NCBI RefSeq assembly: GCF_030704535.1
Contig: NC_081807.1
Coordinates: 4,257,001 to 4,321,000, forward strand
Source of the DNA: Vitis vinifera
Taxonomy: Eukaryota; Streptophyta; Magnoliopsida; Vitales; Vitaceae
Reading direction: 5' to 3'
Length of the DNA: 64,000 nucleotides
Part shown: positions 9,419-21,700 of the stretch, in pieces
How the letters are laid out: every line of letters begins with the position of its first letter
How positions within the stretch are numbered: position 1 is the first letter of the stretch
Program-made: the position numbers and the translations under genes
Notes under the pieces: model-generated
Seen by the model: the letters and a program-made list of their open reading frames with translations, nothing else
Told to the model about the DNA's origin: nothing
Databases searched by the model: none

Positions 9419-12301
9419 TAGACATTAGATTTTATTTGATTCCGTAAGGGAGTGTTTGCTATGTGGATCAAAGAATCAACATAAACATCTCATTCATTCC
9501 CTCTTGACGTTTGAATAAATTTTATGATTATAGGAATGAAATAAAAAATGATTTTGGTAGAAATCAAATCTCCCTTATAAGTATGATTTCAATTCATTGC
9601 AAGTAAATGATATTCTAATTCATTTATTCCTTAAGAAAATATAATATAGTTTAAAATTATTATTTTACCTTTAAATTTCTTTCATCAAACTCCAATGCCT
9701 CTTTATCCCATAATAATACTATTTTTTTAGTCTTATTTTTTAGTAACAAACAAGAAAACCTCTCACAATTATTATTTTTAAATAAAATTAAAAAATATTT
9801 TAAACTACCTGTAAGAATATTATTGTCAATTTATTTATTTTTCATTCTTATTATTATTATAACCAAATATTATAATTGAAACAAATATTAATCATTCTAA
9901 TTTTGAATTCCTAGGTTCATCTAAATAGTAGAAATAAAATCATTAAATTCATTTTCATTCATAAAAAAAATAGGAATGGAAATAAAATATTCATTTTCAT
10001 TCTTTATTCTTACGTACCAAACACTCGATGTTTATTTGTTTCGGGGAGTTTCCTTATAAGAGTATAATTGTAATTTGAGTTTTTGCATAGGAGTGTGATT
10101 TTCATTTCAAATCGAATAAAGGTATGAACTATGAACCCAGCAATATCCAAATGAAGAATTTTTCATATGAGATCAAGATACAAAATAATGAGATTAAGGT
10201 AATACTTTATAATAATTAATTTTACTGAATCCTTAACCAAATATTTAGTGATCATGATAGATTAATTTTTTTATTTATTCTTCATGATAAATAAGTTTGA
10301 TTAAGAGCAAATAATGAAATCAGCAAAACATTTTACATGTTTCAAATGTTATTATGTTGACATCCTCCTGCGTATATTCAGACTAATTAATGGCAACTGC
10401 ATGTGATACATTTGCCATATTACCTTTATTGTGGGTCTGTCAAAACCTAACTATTTCACCAACCAATTACAGTAACACCCATGTGGCATGATTCATATTT
10501 TGGTCAGATTGTAAAAAGTTTTTGAGAAAAATGTGTCACTTTCGCTACAGCCATTGGTTCCCTTAACTAAGTCTGTCACTCATTCTTCAACATATATGTG
10601 GTCAGAGCCCTTATCTTTCACTCATGGATGGGTATTTTTTTTTCACCGTTCCCTCACAATGCTACTTCACTATCAGTCACCTCGAAGTATTTAGTCTTGA
10701 AATGTTAAACCTTGGTGACCTAATTTCTTTTTTTGGTCCAACCCGAAAAGTTCACGGTGAAATATATATGATGAAAAAAAATATGGATTTTCTTGGTTTA
10801 TTTATTTTTCTCTCCCATATATATTTATGGAATGGTATATGAGTTTTCAGTGATTTATATTGTAGCCGCTTGATACTCTCTTCTTTTATACCAATTTTTG
10901 ACATAATAGATTATCTTTCTCCTTTACCCATTATTTTGTTCTTGTTTTTCTTGTTACCTATTCTCTTCATAACATGAAAGGTGGTTCTTGTTAATTCGCA
11001 TGTGATTTCACATGCCCCTTGCTACGTAGGTCTTCCATCATGCTCTATCAATTACCTTAAAAAAGTATAGGGCTGCAGCTCATCTCTACAACTTTATCAT
11101 TGATGTAATTCCTATTGAACTCCCATCCATGGCTCATTGACAACTTTTGATCAAACTTTTATGTGTACAATTTCTTTTTTTCCTTTATTTTTTTGAATTA
11201 AAAATTGTATACAATTGGAATTCTTTTACCCACTACAATGAAGTTAAGAAAAAAAAACTCCTATATTTTGTTTTATAAACTAACTATTTTTGTATATTAA
11301 AAAAAATTTATTATTCTATGTAATAAGTGGGTCCTATATAAAACTATAGAAATTTTTTTATAATTTTATAAATTTATCAAATTATTAATTTGGCACATTC
11401 ACCACTGATAAAAAATTATTATTTAATTAAAATGATCAATTTCTTACTATTCTATTGTATTTTTGTTCATTTATTTGCATGCATATTAGTTAAAAAGTTT
11501 GGCATATGATTATGTTATGATTTAGCTTTGTATTCTAATACGGACAGTGTTTCAAATTCTTACTGGGTATAAATTCCTTTTTGAAAAAGATAATATATAG
11601 AATATCTTTCTTATAATATTATATTTCTTTATAGAATAAATAAAATTATTATAAATATATTTATAAATATTTTAAGTTATGGAGGTAAGATTATTTAACA
11701 AAAATGTCATGCATAGAAATGTAAGAAAAAATGAGACATTGTTAGGAATATAAGGGATGGGAAAACATTATATTTTTCAGAACCCAATAATTAAATATGT
11801 TTTTATTCTTCATGGTATTTTATATGATATAGTAGAATTATTCCTTATCTTTCGTAGATATAGGCATGATTATTTAAAATAATTTAAATTATTTTATCTT
11901 TATATTTTTGAACTAATATATTTACATTGACACTTTTCTAACACATGAGAAGGAAATAGGATACGTGGAGCTTGATGTTACCATGCAGTCTACTCTCATC
12001 AGCTAGTCTTATGGAAGGGGGAACACCATACCATTTGATCGTCATTGTCGGCCTCAACAGTACTCAACTTGTTGGCTGATCATCATAGTTGCAGATGGTG
12101 GGATCATCAAAATAATATGGTTGGGGATAAGGTTAAAACTTGAAAGTAGCCTATCGTGTTACGGTGACAATTATTGATGACCAGCAATTACCTCCATATG
12201 GCGCAACCAAAAAATCCAACCGACTTCTTGCACGGCAATGACGTAAATCCATAACAAACAAACAAAGAGGGCCCTAATAGAATTCAAAGGAAATATGTTG
12301 C
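9419..12301 (+). repeat. Tandem duplication, copy 1 (about 2.88 kb)
   Basis: The segment starting TAGACATTAGATTTTATTTG repeats from 12302 with an offset of 2883 bp. Shared landmarks run in the same order in both copies: TGATTTCAATTCATTGCAAG, GTGGGTCTGTCAAAACCTAA, CACCCATGTGGCATGATTCA, GAACACCATACCATTTGATC. Both end near AATATGTTG. No ORF inside is conserved in both copies over a useful length, so the unit looks non-coding. Small indels and substitutions separate the copies. Confidence 0.85.
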
Positions 12302-13291
12302 TAGACATTAGATTTTGTTTGATTCCATAATGGAGTGTTTGCTACGTGGATCAAAGAGTCAGTATAGACATCTCATTCATTCCCTCTCTCATTCTGACGT
12401 TTGAATAAATTATAGGATTATAAAAATGAAATAAAAAATGATTTCAGTAGAAATCAAATTTCACTTATAAGTGTGATTTCAATTCATTGCAAGTAGATGA
12501 TATTTTAATTCATTTATCCCATAAGAAAATATAACATAGTTTAAAATTATTATTCCATTCATCAAACTCTGATGCCTCTTTATCCTATAATAATACTATT
12601 TTTTTTAGTCTTATTTTTTAGTAACAAACAAAAAAAGCTCTTAGAATTATTATTTTTAAATAAAATTAAAAAATGTTTTAAACTACGTGTAAGAATATTA
12701 TTGTCAATTTATTTATTTTTCATTCTTATTCTTATTATTACCAAACATTAGAATTAAAACAAATATTAATTATTCTAATTTTGAATTAGTAGGTTCATCT
12801 AAACACTAGAAATAAAATATCCATTTTGATTTCCTACTCCTTTATACCAAACACTCCCTAAAGGATGTTTATTTGTTTCAAAGAGTTTCCATATAAGAGT
12901 ATAATTATAATTTGAGTTTTCGCATAGAAGTGTGATTTTAATTTCAAATTGAATAAAATTATGAACTATGAACCCCTCTACACGGGCAATATCCACATGA
13001 AGAATTTTTTATATGACATCAAGATACAAAACAATGAGATTAACGTAATGCTTTATAATAATTAATTTTACTAAATCATTAACCAAATATTTAGTCATCG
13101 TGATAGATTTTTTTTATTCTTCATGTTAAATAAGTTTGATTAAGAGCAAATAATGAAATCAGCAAAACATTTTGCATGTTTCAAATGTTATTATGTTGAC
13201 ATCTTCCTGCGTATATTCAAACAAATTAATGGCAACTGCATGTGATACACTTGCCATTACCTTTATCGTGGGTCTGTCAAAACCTAACTAT

Positions 13292-15815
13292 AGACCCTCT
13301 TTGAAGAGCCAAGGGGTATTTAGTTTTTTTATATATATTAGAGGAGCTGGCAACACCGAGAGGTGTTGGGGGGGGGGGGGGGGTTGGACCCCTCTCCATG
13401 CGTGGGACCAGCTGCAAGAGATGCCATGCTGCTGACTGCTGAAATAGGGAAGCAGGTGATGGCTTGCCCGGGAAGGTAGGAACCGACTGGAGAGAAAAGA
13501 AAAGGAAGAAAAGGAGAAAAGGGGCAGCAGCTAGGGGGAGAGAAAAAGGAAAAAAACCGGGCAGCACATGCATTGGGTTTTTTCTGGGCAGCACATGCAT
13601 TGGAGGAGATTTTGGGGGGCAGCACATGCACTGAAGAGGAAGAAGGGCAGCAGCTAGGTGGAGGAAGAAAACGGGTAGCAGCTGGGAGGTTTTTTTTGAA
13701 GAAAAAAATCTGGGGACAAGAGAGAAAACCGGGCACCAAATAGACCTTTCTTCAACCTCTCGTCCTCTCTCTTTGTTTTTCATCTCCGGGTACTTTCTTT
13801 TCTCCACTCCATGCTTGTTTTTTTAACTTCTTTTCTAAGCTCGTTGATGGATATATAGGGTGAGGATGATATGAGTTTATTTTGGTTCTTATTATTGGAG
13901 CTTTGTTCTACCATCTTCACCACCAACCTGCCACCACCGGTCTTCAACCCGGAAATTTTTTTTAAAAAAAGACTAAAACCATCTTTTAATCTTTGGGTGG
14001 ATATTTTAGGCAGTGGGCTTTGTTGGTGGGCTCCCAAGACACTGACTTGTGGGCTTAAGTTTGTTTTTGTGGGCTTTAAGCCATTTTCTTTTAGTTTAGG
14101 CTTGTTGGTAATGTTTGTTTGGGTCTCCTATGTTTGGGCTTAAGTTTGTTTTTGTGGGCCTTAAGCCCTTTTCTTTTAGCTTGGGCCGGATGGCCCAAGG
14201 CTTTTTTAATGAATGGAGCCCAAAGCTCTTTTAAAGAATGGACGTGGGCTTATGGACATGGGCTTGGTGTAAATGGAGCCCAAAACTCTTTTAATGAATG
14301 GACTTGGGCTTGATGGAGATGGAGCCCAAGGCTCTTTTAATGAATGGACTTGGGCTCATAGACTTGGGCTTATGATGGGGATGGAACCCAAAGCACTTTC
14401 AAAATCTTATTATTATTATTCTTATTATCATTATTATTATTAATTCAACTTTCCAAATCTTATTATTATTATTAATCTTATTATTATTATTATTAATTCA
14501 AACTTTCAAAACCTTATTATTATTATTATTATTAATTCAAGCTTTCAAAATCTTATTATTATTATTATTATTAATAATAATTCAAACACTCAAAATCTTA
14601 TCATCATTATTATTATTAATTTAACTTTCAAAATCTTATTATTATTATTATTATTAATTCACACTTTCAAAATCTTATTATTATTATTATCAATTCAAAC
14701 TTTCAAAATCTTATTATCATTATTGTTACAAATTCAACTTTCAAAAGTCTATGTTCTCGCAGTTCAATTTCCAAAAAGTCTGCCTTCAAATGATTTTCGA
14801 GACTTCCAATTTTCATAAATCAACTTTCATAATTCCTACTTCTCAAATAACTTATGATTCTTATATCTTTCAAAATTCAACTCTCGTAATCCCAATTTTC
14901 GTAACTTAATCTTTTTTTTTAAGATCTCGAACCCTCAAATCATTTTCAAAATTCCAACTTCTTTCAAATTCGATTTCTAAAATTCACATTCTCACATTCA
15001 ACCTCTAAGAGTCTGATCTTCAAATAAACTCTAAAACTCCAATTTTCTAGTGATCTTCGAGATTCCAAATTTTCAATTAAATTTCAAAAGTCCAAATTTC
15101 TCTCAAATAGTTTTAATTCCGCTCTGGTTTTCAAACGATCTTCCACTCCTCTTGATTTTAATAAGCGTGAACGAATTTTTCATAATTCCAGAATAATGGA
15201 ATCTGTGACATTAAGTCATGCTAAGTAAACGGGCTTTGGTGGGGGCCCAACATGGGTGACTTTATGATTGATTGATTTAATTGCCATGCATGATTGACTT
15301 TATTTTGCTCTATGACATGCTCGAAATTATTCCTTAATTGTGCACTAACCTCACTTCTTGATAGCGCATATTGGTTCGCCACCCAGGTACGTATTTACTC
15401 GCCCCATGGTCACTCCTTATGCTTGTTCGGATTCTCATACGTGCATGATCATTTAAAGTATTCGTAGGTTCATTCATCAATTGTCACATCAGCTTCATTT
15501 CATTTTATTAGTAGAGACCCGACTTTAGGGACTTAGAGGGGTGCTACGGTCTTTACCGTACCTTCCCGATAATAACCTGATCCTCGAACCCGATCCGATT
15601 TTTCGTAGATCACCTTTTCCAAATAAGGAGTCACACTTAGGGTTTTTCTTTCTTATTTTGTTTACCCTTTTAAAAATAAAACAAAAATAAGTGGCGACTC
15701 CAAGTCATTTTCATAGTCAATAAAAATCATTTTTTAAATAAAAATCGAGCTCGTCATCGAGTGGGAAACGCATTGAGCAGAAAATGTGAGGTCCACACTA
15801 ACCCATGTCAATTGA
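13292..15815. mobile_element. 2.5-kb insertion, repeat-rich, probably LTR-retrotransposon-derived
   Basis: The insertion is defined by comparison with copy 1: CCTAACTAT continues directly to TTCACC there but is split here. TAT occurs on both sides and may be a short target duplication; a clean 5-bp duplication is not visible. Contents in order: a G run (about 13368-13383), three GGCAGCACATGCA units (13551-13630), a region of repeated GGGCTT and GGAGCCCAA motifs (14020-14395), an ATT-rich minisatellite (14400-14750), and a unique 3' part with AAAATAAGTGGCGACTCC and CGAGTGGGAAACGC. I recall the last two from the ends of plant Gypsy LTRs, so a solo LTR is possible. There is no transposase or polymerase domain. 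Confidence 0.55.
14400..14750 (+). repeat. ATT-rich minisatellite
   Basis: About eight tandem units of roughly 35-55 bp, each an (ATT)n run followed by AATTCAAACTTTCAAAATCT or a close variant. The unit degrades downstream into a region still rich in TTCAAAATTC-type words up to about 15130. Confidence 0.8.
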
Positions 15816-17775
15816 TATTTCACCAACCAATTACAGTAACACCCATGTGGCATGATTCATATTTTGGTCAGACTGTAAAAAGTTTTTGAGAAAAATGTGT
15901 CACTTTCGCTACACCTCCAATGGGTTCCATTAGCTAAGTCTGTCAGCTCATTCTTCAACATACATGTGGTCAGAGCCCTTATCTTTCACTAATGGATGGG
16001 TATTTTTTTTTCACCGTTCCCTCACAATGCTACTTCACTATCAGTCACCTCGAAGTATTTAGTCTTGAAATGTTAAACCTTGGTGACCAATTTCCTTTTT
16101 TGATCCAACCCGAAAAGTTTACGGTGCAATATATATGGTGAAAAAAATATATATGGATTTTCTTGCTTTATTTATTTTCTTTCTCATATATATTTATGGG
16201 ATGGTGTATAGATTTTCAGGGATTTATATTATAGTAGTTTGATTCTCTTTTGTATCAATTTTTGATATAATAGATTATTTTTCTCCTCTACCGATACTTT
16301 TTCCCTTTTAGGGTTTTTCATATAAATTTTCGTGTATTCTTATTTTTCTTATTACCTATTTTCATTCTAAGGTAGTTCTCGTTAATTCACACGTGATTTC
16401 ACATGCCGCTTGCTATGTAGGTCTTCCATTCTGCTCTATCAGTTACCTTAAAAAGCATAAGTATAGGGCTGCAGCTCATCTCTACAACTTTATCATTGAT
16501 GTAATTCCTATTGAACTCCCACATAGACAACTTTTAATCAAACTTTTATGCGTACAATTTCTTTTTTTTCCTTTTTTTTAATAAAAAATTGTATACAATT
16601 GAAGTTAAGAAAAAAAAACTCCTATATTTTGTTTTATAAACTAACTATTTTTCATGTATTTTGTTCAAATAAATAAAATTCATAAATCGCCTATGTCCAA
16701 TATTTTACAAAGATCTCCTAAACAAATCCCATTGATTTACTTGTATATTAAAAAAAATTATTAATTTATGTAATAAGTGGGTCCCATATGAAGCTATAGA
16801 AAATTTTCTGTAATTTTTATGAATTTATCAAATTATCAATTTAACACATTCACCCTAAGTCAAGACTGATTAAAAATTATTATTTAATTAAAATGATCAA
16901 TTTCTTACTATTCTATTGTATTTTTGTTCATTTATTTGCATGCATATTAGTTAAAAAGTTTGGCATATGATTGGCTATGTTATGATTTAGCTTTGTATTA
17001 TATAATGTAGTATTGGGCAATGTCTTATAAATTCCTTTTTGTAAAAAATAATATATAAAATATTTTTTATATTCATATGCCTTATAATATTTTATTTCTT
17101 TATAGAATAAATAAAATTATTATAAATATATTTATAAATATTTTAAGTTATGGAGGAAAGATTATGAGATGAAGATGTGATGCATAGAAAAATGAGACAT
17201 CGCTCCGAACATAAGAGATGGGAAAACATGATATTTTTTAGTTAAATATGTTTTTATTCTTTATGATATTTTATATGATATAATAGAATTATTCCCCATT
17301 TTTCATGAATGTAGGCATGATTATTCAAAATAATTTAAATTATTTTATCTTTATATTTTTGAACTAATATATTTACATTCACTTTACTAACCCATGACGA
17401 AGGAAATAGGATACGTGGAGCTTGATATTACCATGCAGTCTATTCTTATCAGCTAGTCTTATGGAAGGGGGAACACCATACCATTTGATCGTCATTGTCG
17501 GCCTCAACAGTACTCAACTTGTGAGCTGTCTCAGGATCATCACAGTTGCAGATGGTGGATCATCAAAATAATATGGTTGGGGAAAAAGGTTAAAACTTGA
17601 AAGTAGCCTATCGTGTTACGGTGACAATGATTGATGACCAGCAATTACCTCCATATGGCTCAAACAAAAAACCCAACCGACTTCTTGCTCGGCAATGACG
17701 TAAATCCATAGCAAACAAACAAAGAGGGGCCCTGAGCATTCGGGCCTAATAGAATTGAAAGGAAATATGTTGTTG

Positions 17776-18730
17776 CGTAGGCAGCATCTTCTTCTCTCAT
17801 AACCTAGTCAATTAGTGGAAACTTTACGCTAGATGCCTCCCGAGTAATGAAAGCACATCTTGAAGCCAGGAAAATGCACATGATTTTCTAATGTTTAACG
17901 AGGAATAAAACAATTTGACAGGAAATCATTCATTATTTGCTACCCCCGACATCAAAAGGAAGTTGACCGAGGAGTAAAATGACTTGAGACAGGAAAACAG
18001 CCATTCCCCACCACAATCATATACGAGCTTCCTGCAAGGATACTCCCAACAGCTCCCACACCTCCCAATCATGAAACAATCTCAAAAATCCAAAATAGCA
18101 TCGATAAAGATCTCAACTCGATGCCATTTTGAAGTTGGGATTTTGGAAAAGAAAAGATTTGAGGAACCTGTTAATGATTGTCATTGCATTCCAAATTTTG
18201 AGAAGAAAACAAGGTGTATAGAATGTGGCATAATGTGCTAGAGAAGAAAGTAAACTAAACCCAGCAAAGAAGAGTTTTGAGCATTCAAAAGAATCAAAAC
18301 AGATCCTAATCAAAATAAAAAAAAACTACCTCAATCATAGCTTATCAACAACCAAGCAACACATTCCTCAAAGTCAAAAGACAAGATACAAAAACAACCA
18401 AATCCTGAACCTCTCTGTGTTTGGATTCAGATGGTGTTCTTCTGGAGGCAATCTAGTCATCATCACAAATGGCATGTGCATAATTTTCACAATGTCTTTA
18501 TCAAAAATAATTAAATCAAAACTAAGGAATGACTACCTGAATCAATATATCAATAATCTTAGATGAGTGACCTTTCATTCCATCTCATTTCTGTACGTGT
18601 TGTTTTACCTTGATAAAAAAGGTACTTAGTATATTCTCAACACTTGAAATACAAAGATGGCAAAGAACGAAGGTGCACCAGCTTTCCATCCTTCCAAACC
18701 TTATCTATGTAGGTCATTGGATCATCAACC
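17776..18730. other. Downstream flank of the PSMG2 gene
   Basis: No ORF with recognisable similarity. The part nearest 18731 should contain the PSMG2 3' UTR, which is transcribed leftwards. Confidence 0.5.
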
Positions 18731-21700
18731 CTAAAAGAGAGACATATCTGGGGGTGGCCCATAAACAGTCTTCCATGAAAATGGAATAGCCCAATTACCA
18801 CCTTGATCACCTGAACAAAACCATTAGGAAATATTAGCATTGATTGGCTGACTGCTTAACCAAATCAGGTTCATAGTAGGGTTGAAACCCATAAAATCGG
18901 TCATCCCATGCACTGACCCTTTGGCATGCAACAAATATCCTCCAAGTTCCAATGCAACAATTCCCACGTTAGTAAATTAGATAAGGTATGCTTTATCATA
19001 AACCTTAAACCATTAAATAAACTAGGGTAGCTAGTTCCACAAATTTTAAAAAGCCCATTGGCTAAAACAGATAAAAAGACAAATGATTATTGGGGACTCT
19101 ACATTCCAAAAGCCTGCCCCCCATGAATCCAAAATTAAAGTGAGATTCAGAACTCAGGAATGCTGTGAAGCCAAGAATAATACAAATTGGGATATCCAAG
19201 ATCAGAGATAACAGAAACGCTAAAAAGGAATTTCAAAAATATTTCAGTAGAAAATAAAATGGCAAGCATAATTGAGTGAGGATAACCAACATGTGACAAA
19301 ACAGCAAACACACGTCAGCATTCTAGAATTACTTAATGATTAAAGAATCATTAAAGTTTCATAGAAGCAAGACAGCAATTACCATCTACATCTCATACAA
19401 ACAAGAATATTACAAAAGAATTCCAAAATGCCAATGGCATGCACTGTGGATCAACTTGGCAGATAAGCTTCTCATCTCACACAGTTTCCTGGCAGGAAAT
19501 ACCTTTCACATAAACAAACAGAACCATGACTGAAAAAATGCCTGTAAATCAAAATTATTATTTTGCGGTAAAGAGCTAGCATTTTATGAGGAACGGAATC
19601 CATGGCAAATATTTAAAGAGGAAGAATTGTTCATTGAGCATTACTAAAGGATCCTGTCATATCAAGCTATGTTATGTATGAGGTTTCCAGCCAGCTGATG
19701 ATTTGGAAACATGGAATGCCGTGCAAATATGGGACAAGGGCATGGTGTCAGGCATAGGGTATAGTCGCACAGAGCAGATATATCCATTATGGAAGATGGA
19801 TCATCAAATTGAATTTTCTTCAAAGCATAATGAACTAGTAAATTCCATGTGATGCCTGATTTCAGCATTTTTAGTTTTGACATTCACATGAAGCAGCTAG
19901 ATAACACCAAAAAAATTCAACAAAAAATTTGGAAGCTGGAGAATAAAGCACATTACTATGAGTGAACAGATTTATCAGTAGTTCACCAATTCCTGACCTG
20001 ATTCAGCTCATTGAAAGGATTTTATTTATGTTCTCCTTTTTGTTTGGAGGAAGGGGGTGGGAAAATGGGAAAGGGTTCAAGCTCACCATGGAAATTTTGG
20101 GGGCTAAGCTCAAGAAGTTTGCATGCCGCGTCAGCCAGATTGAAAGCATCAGGTATATTGTCCCCTTCTGAGCAGTAACATAATAAGCAAGTTACCTTCA
20201 AACCTTTGGCCTGATCCAATGAGCCAATAAAGTTAAATTCACCTTAGTCCACAAATGAACTGCAGTTACAACTAAATATAATAGCAACTAGGAGTAGCAG
20301 TAGAATATAACTAGCAGCACCACCAGCAAAAGTATGGAAGCCATACTAATAGGAGTGTGGGAGTTACTAAATAAAGAAATTCCAAGAACATTGCCAATTC
20401 ACATGCTGATAAAAACTAAACAATACCTTGCCACCAATAATTTTTGAACAGCTTAAAGAAGTTTTCCTATATAAAATTCCCCAATTTAATATATAAATTT
20501 TATTGAATTTTTGAATTTCACTCCCTCCAACTCCATAGTCTACTCCATTTTCCACCAAATAGACCTTTTATAGGCTTCACAAAACCTTGGAAAAAAAATA
20601 TAAGCATTATAAATTTCTCCCAACCGAGTGACACATCAAGACCCAAATTGTATTCTTAAAATTAATAAATTGTGATTTCTGCCTGTCAATAAATAAATAA
20701 ATTGCTACCATTCTCAAGGGTGCCAAGTGTATCAATCATAAATCTCGGCCTACTTTTCTATATACCTTAACTTTGATTCCAGCCTAAATCACTTAAAACC
20801 CTATGCTTAATTGCTCATTCTAACAGTAGCTTAGTTTCACTTTCCTCTACGTAAATCCATTAAAAAACCAAAGACTTTGTCCACAAATATTTTATTTTAG
20901 GAAACTAAACCTAGGGTTATTATGCATCAAAAAACTTCCTTGGTATGGCTCTACATATTGGGATGGAGTGGGGAGGGGAAACCAAAATAAGGAAGGAAAA
21001 TCAGTAGGCTAAAGTATAAAATGAGGGCTGCAACAAAAAAATAAAATTAAATAAAAAAATGTCAGCATAAAACATCCAATGAGTTATAAAAAATTTGTAG
21101 AGGATACAGAACAAGCAAATGTAAACATTAGCACATAATAAAAAAAAATAACAAAGACAAAAATAAAAAAATAAATAAAAAATAAAAACCTTAAAACAAG
21201 ATAAAAGTGCAGCAAATGGCAAACTTGGGTAGTAATCTTCTTCGTCTTCAAGTTCATCTTCAAAAGCCAAACCATCTTCCTGCATAGCATTTCCTGCAGC
21301 TAATGTACTAAGATACTTCCATCGCCTCTGAGCAGGGTTATATTCATGTAATTTTTTCCACCCTAGTTTTTCACAGTCATCGTCTGCTCCATCCATATTG
21401 GCACTGGAGATGTAATATATCTGTGAACCACTGAAAAAATAACCAAAGAAGCAATCAACATTGTCAAAATGCATAGAAAATTATGGACAATTAATCTAAT
21501 TGGTTACTTAAGGTCCACCAGGGAACAGAAGTCAAAATTAACTCAATATTCTGTCAGATTTGTTATAAATGTTCATTAAAGGAAAGAAATGTTGTTTAGG
21601 AATAACTTTCAGTTATGATTAAAATCTCCTGCCTCAAGACACTATTTTTGAAGTAGATTTCAATAAATAATTTCTTTTGAACAAAACTTGTGACTTTCTA

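Larger units (their letters stand above)
12302..17775 (+). repeat. Tandem duplication, copy 2, interrupted by an insertion
   Basis: Second copy of the unit at 9419-12301. It is contiguous from 12302 to 13291, resumes at 15816 and runs to about 17775. Without the 2524-bp insertion it is about 2.95 kb, close to copy 1. The junctions are clear because copy 1 keeps the empty site (CCTAACTATTTCACC). Confidence 0.83.

Noticed and set aside
13277..13807. 176-codon minus-strand ORF rich in Pro, His and Phe
   Set aside because: Its repeats (MHVLP units) come from the nucleotide repeat GGCAGCACATGCA in the inserted element; low complexity and no homologue recognised.
14400..14750. Regular repeat array considered as CRISPR-like
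   Set aside because: Units vary in length, there are no unique spacers, and the genome is eukaryotic; it is a minisatellite.
10624..16581. Short ORFs at 10624-10842 and 16393-16581 in the duplicated unit
   Set aside because: Neither frame is conserved in the other copy, as a real gene would be after a recent duplication.
18637..18840. 67-codon minus-strand ORF
   Set aside because: It is the wrong frame of the last PSMG2 exon. The correct frame joins exon 6 in phase and encodes VYGPPPDMSLF.
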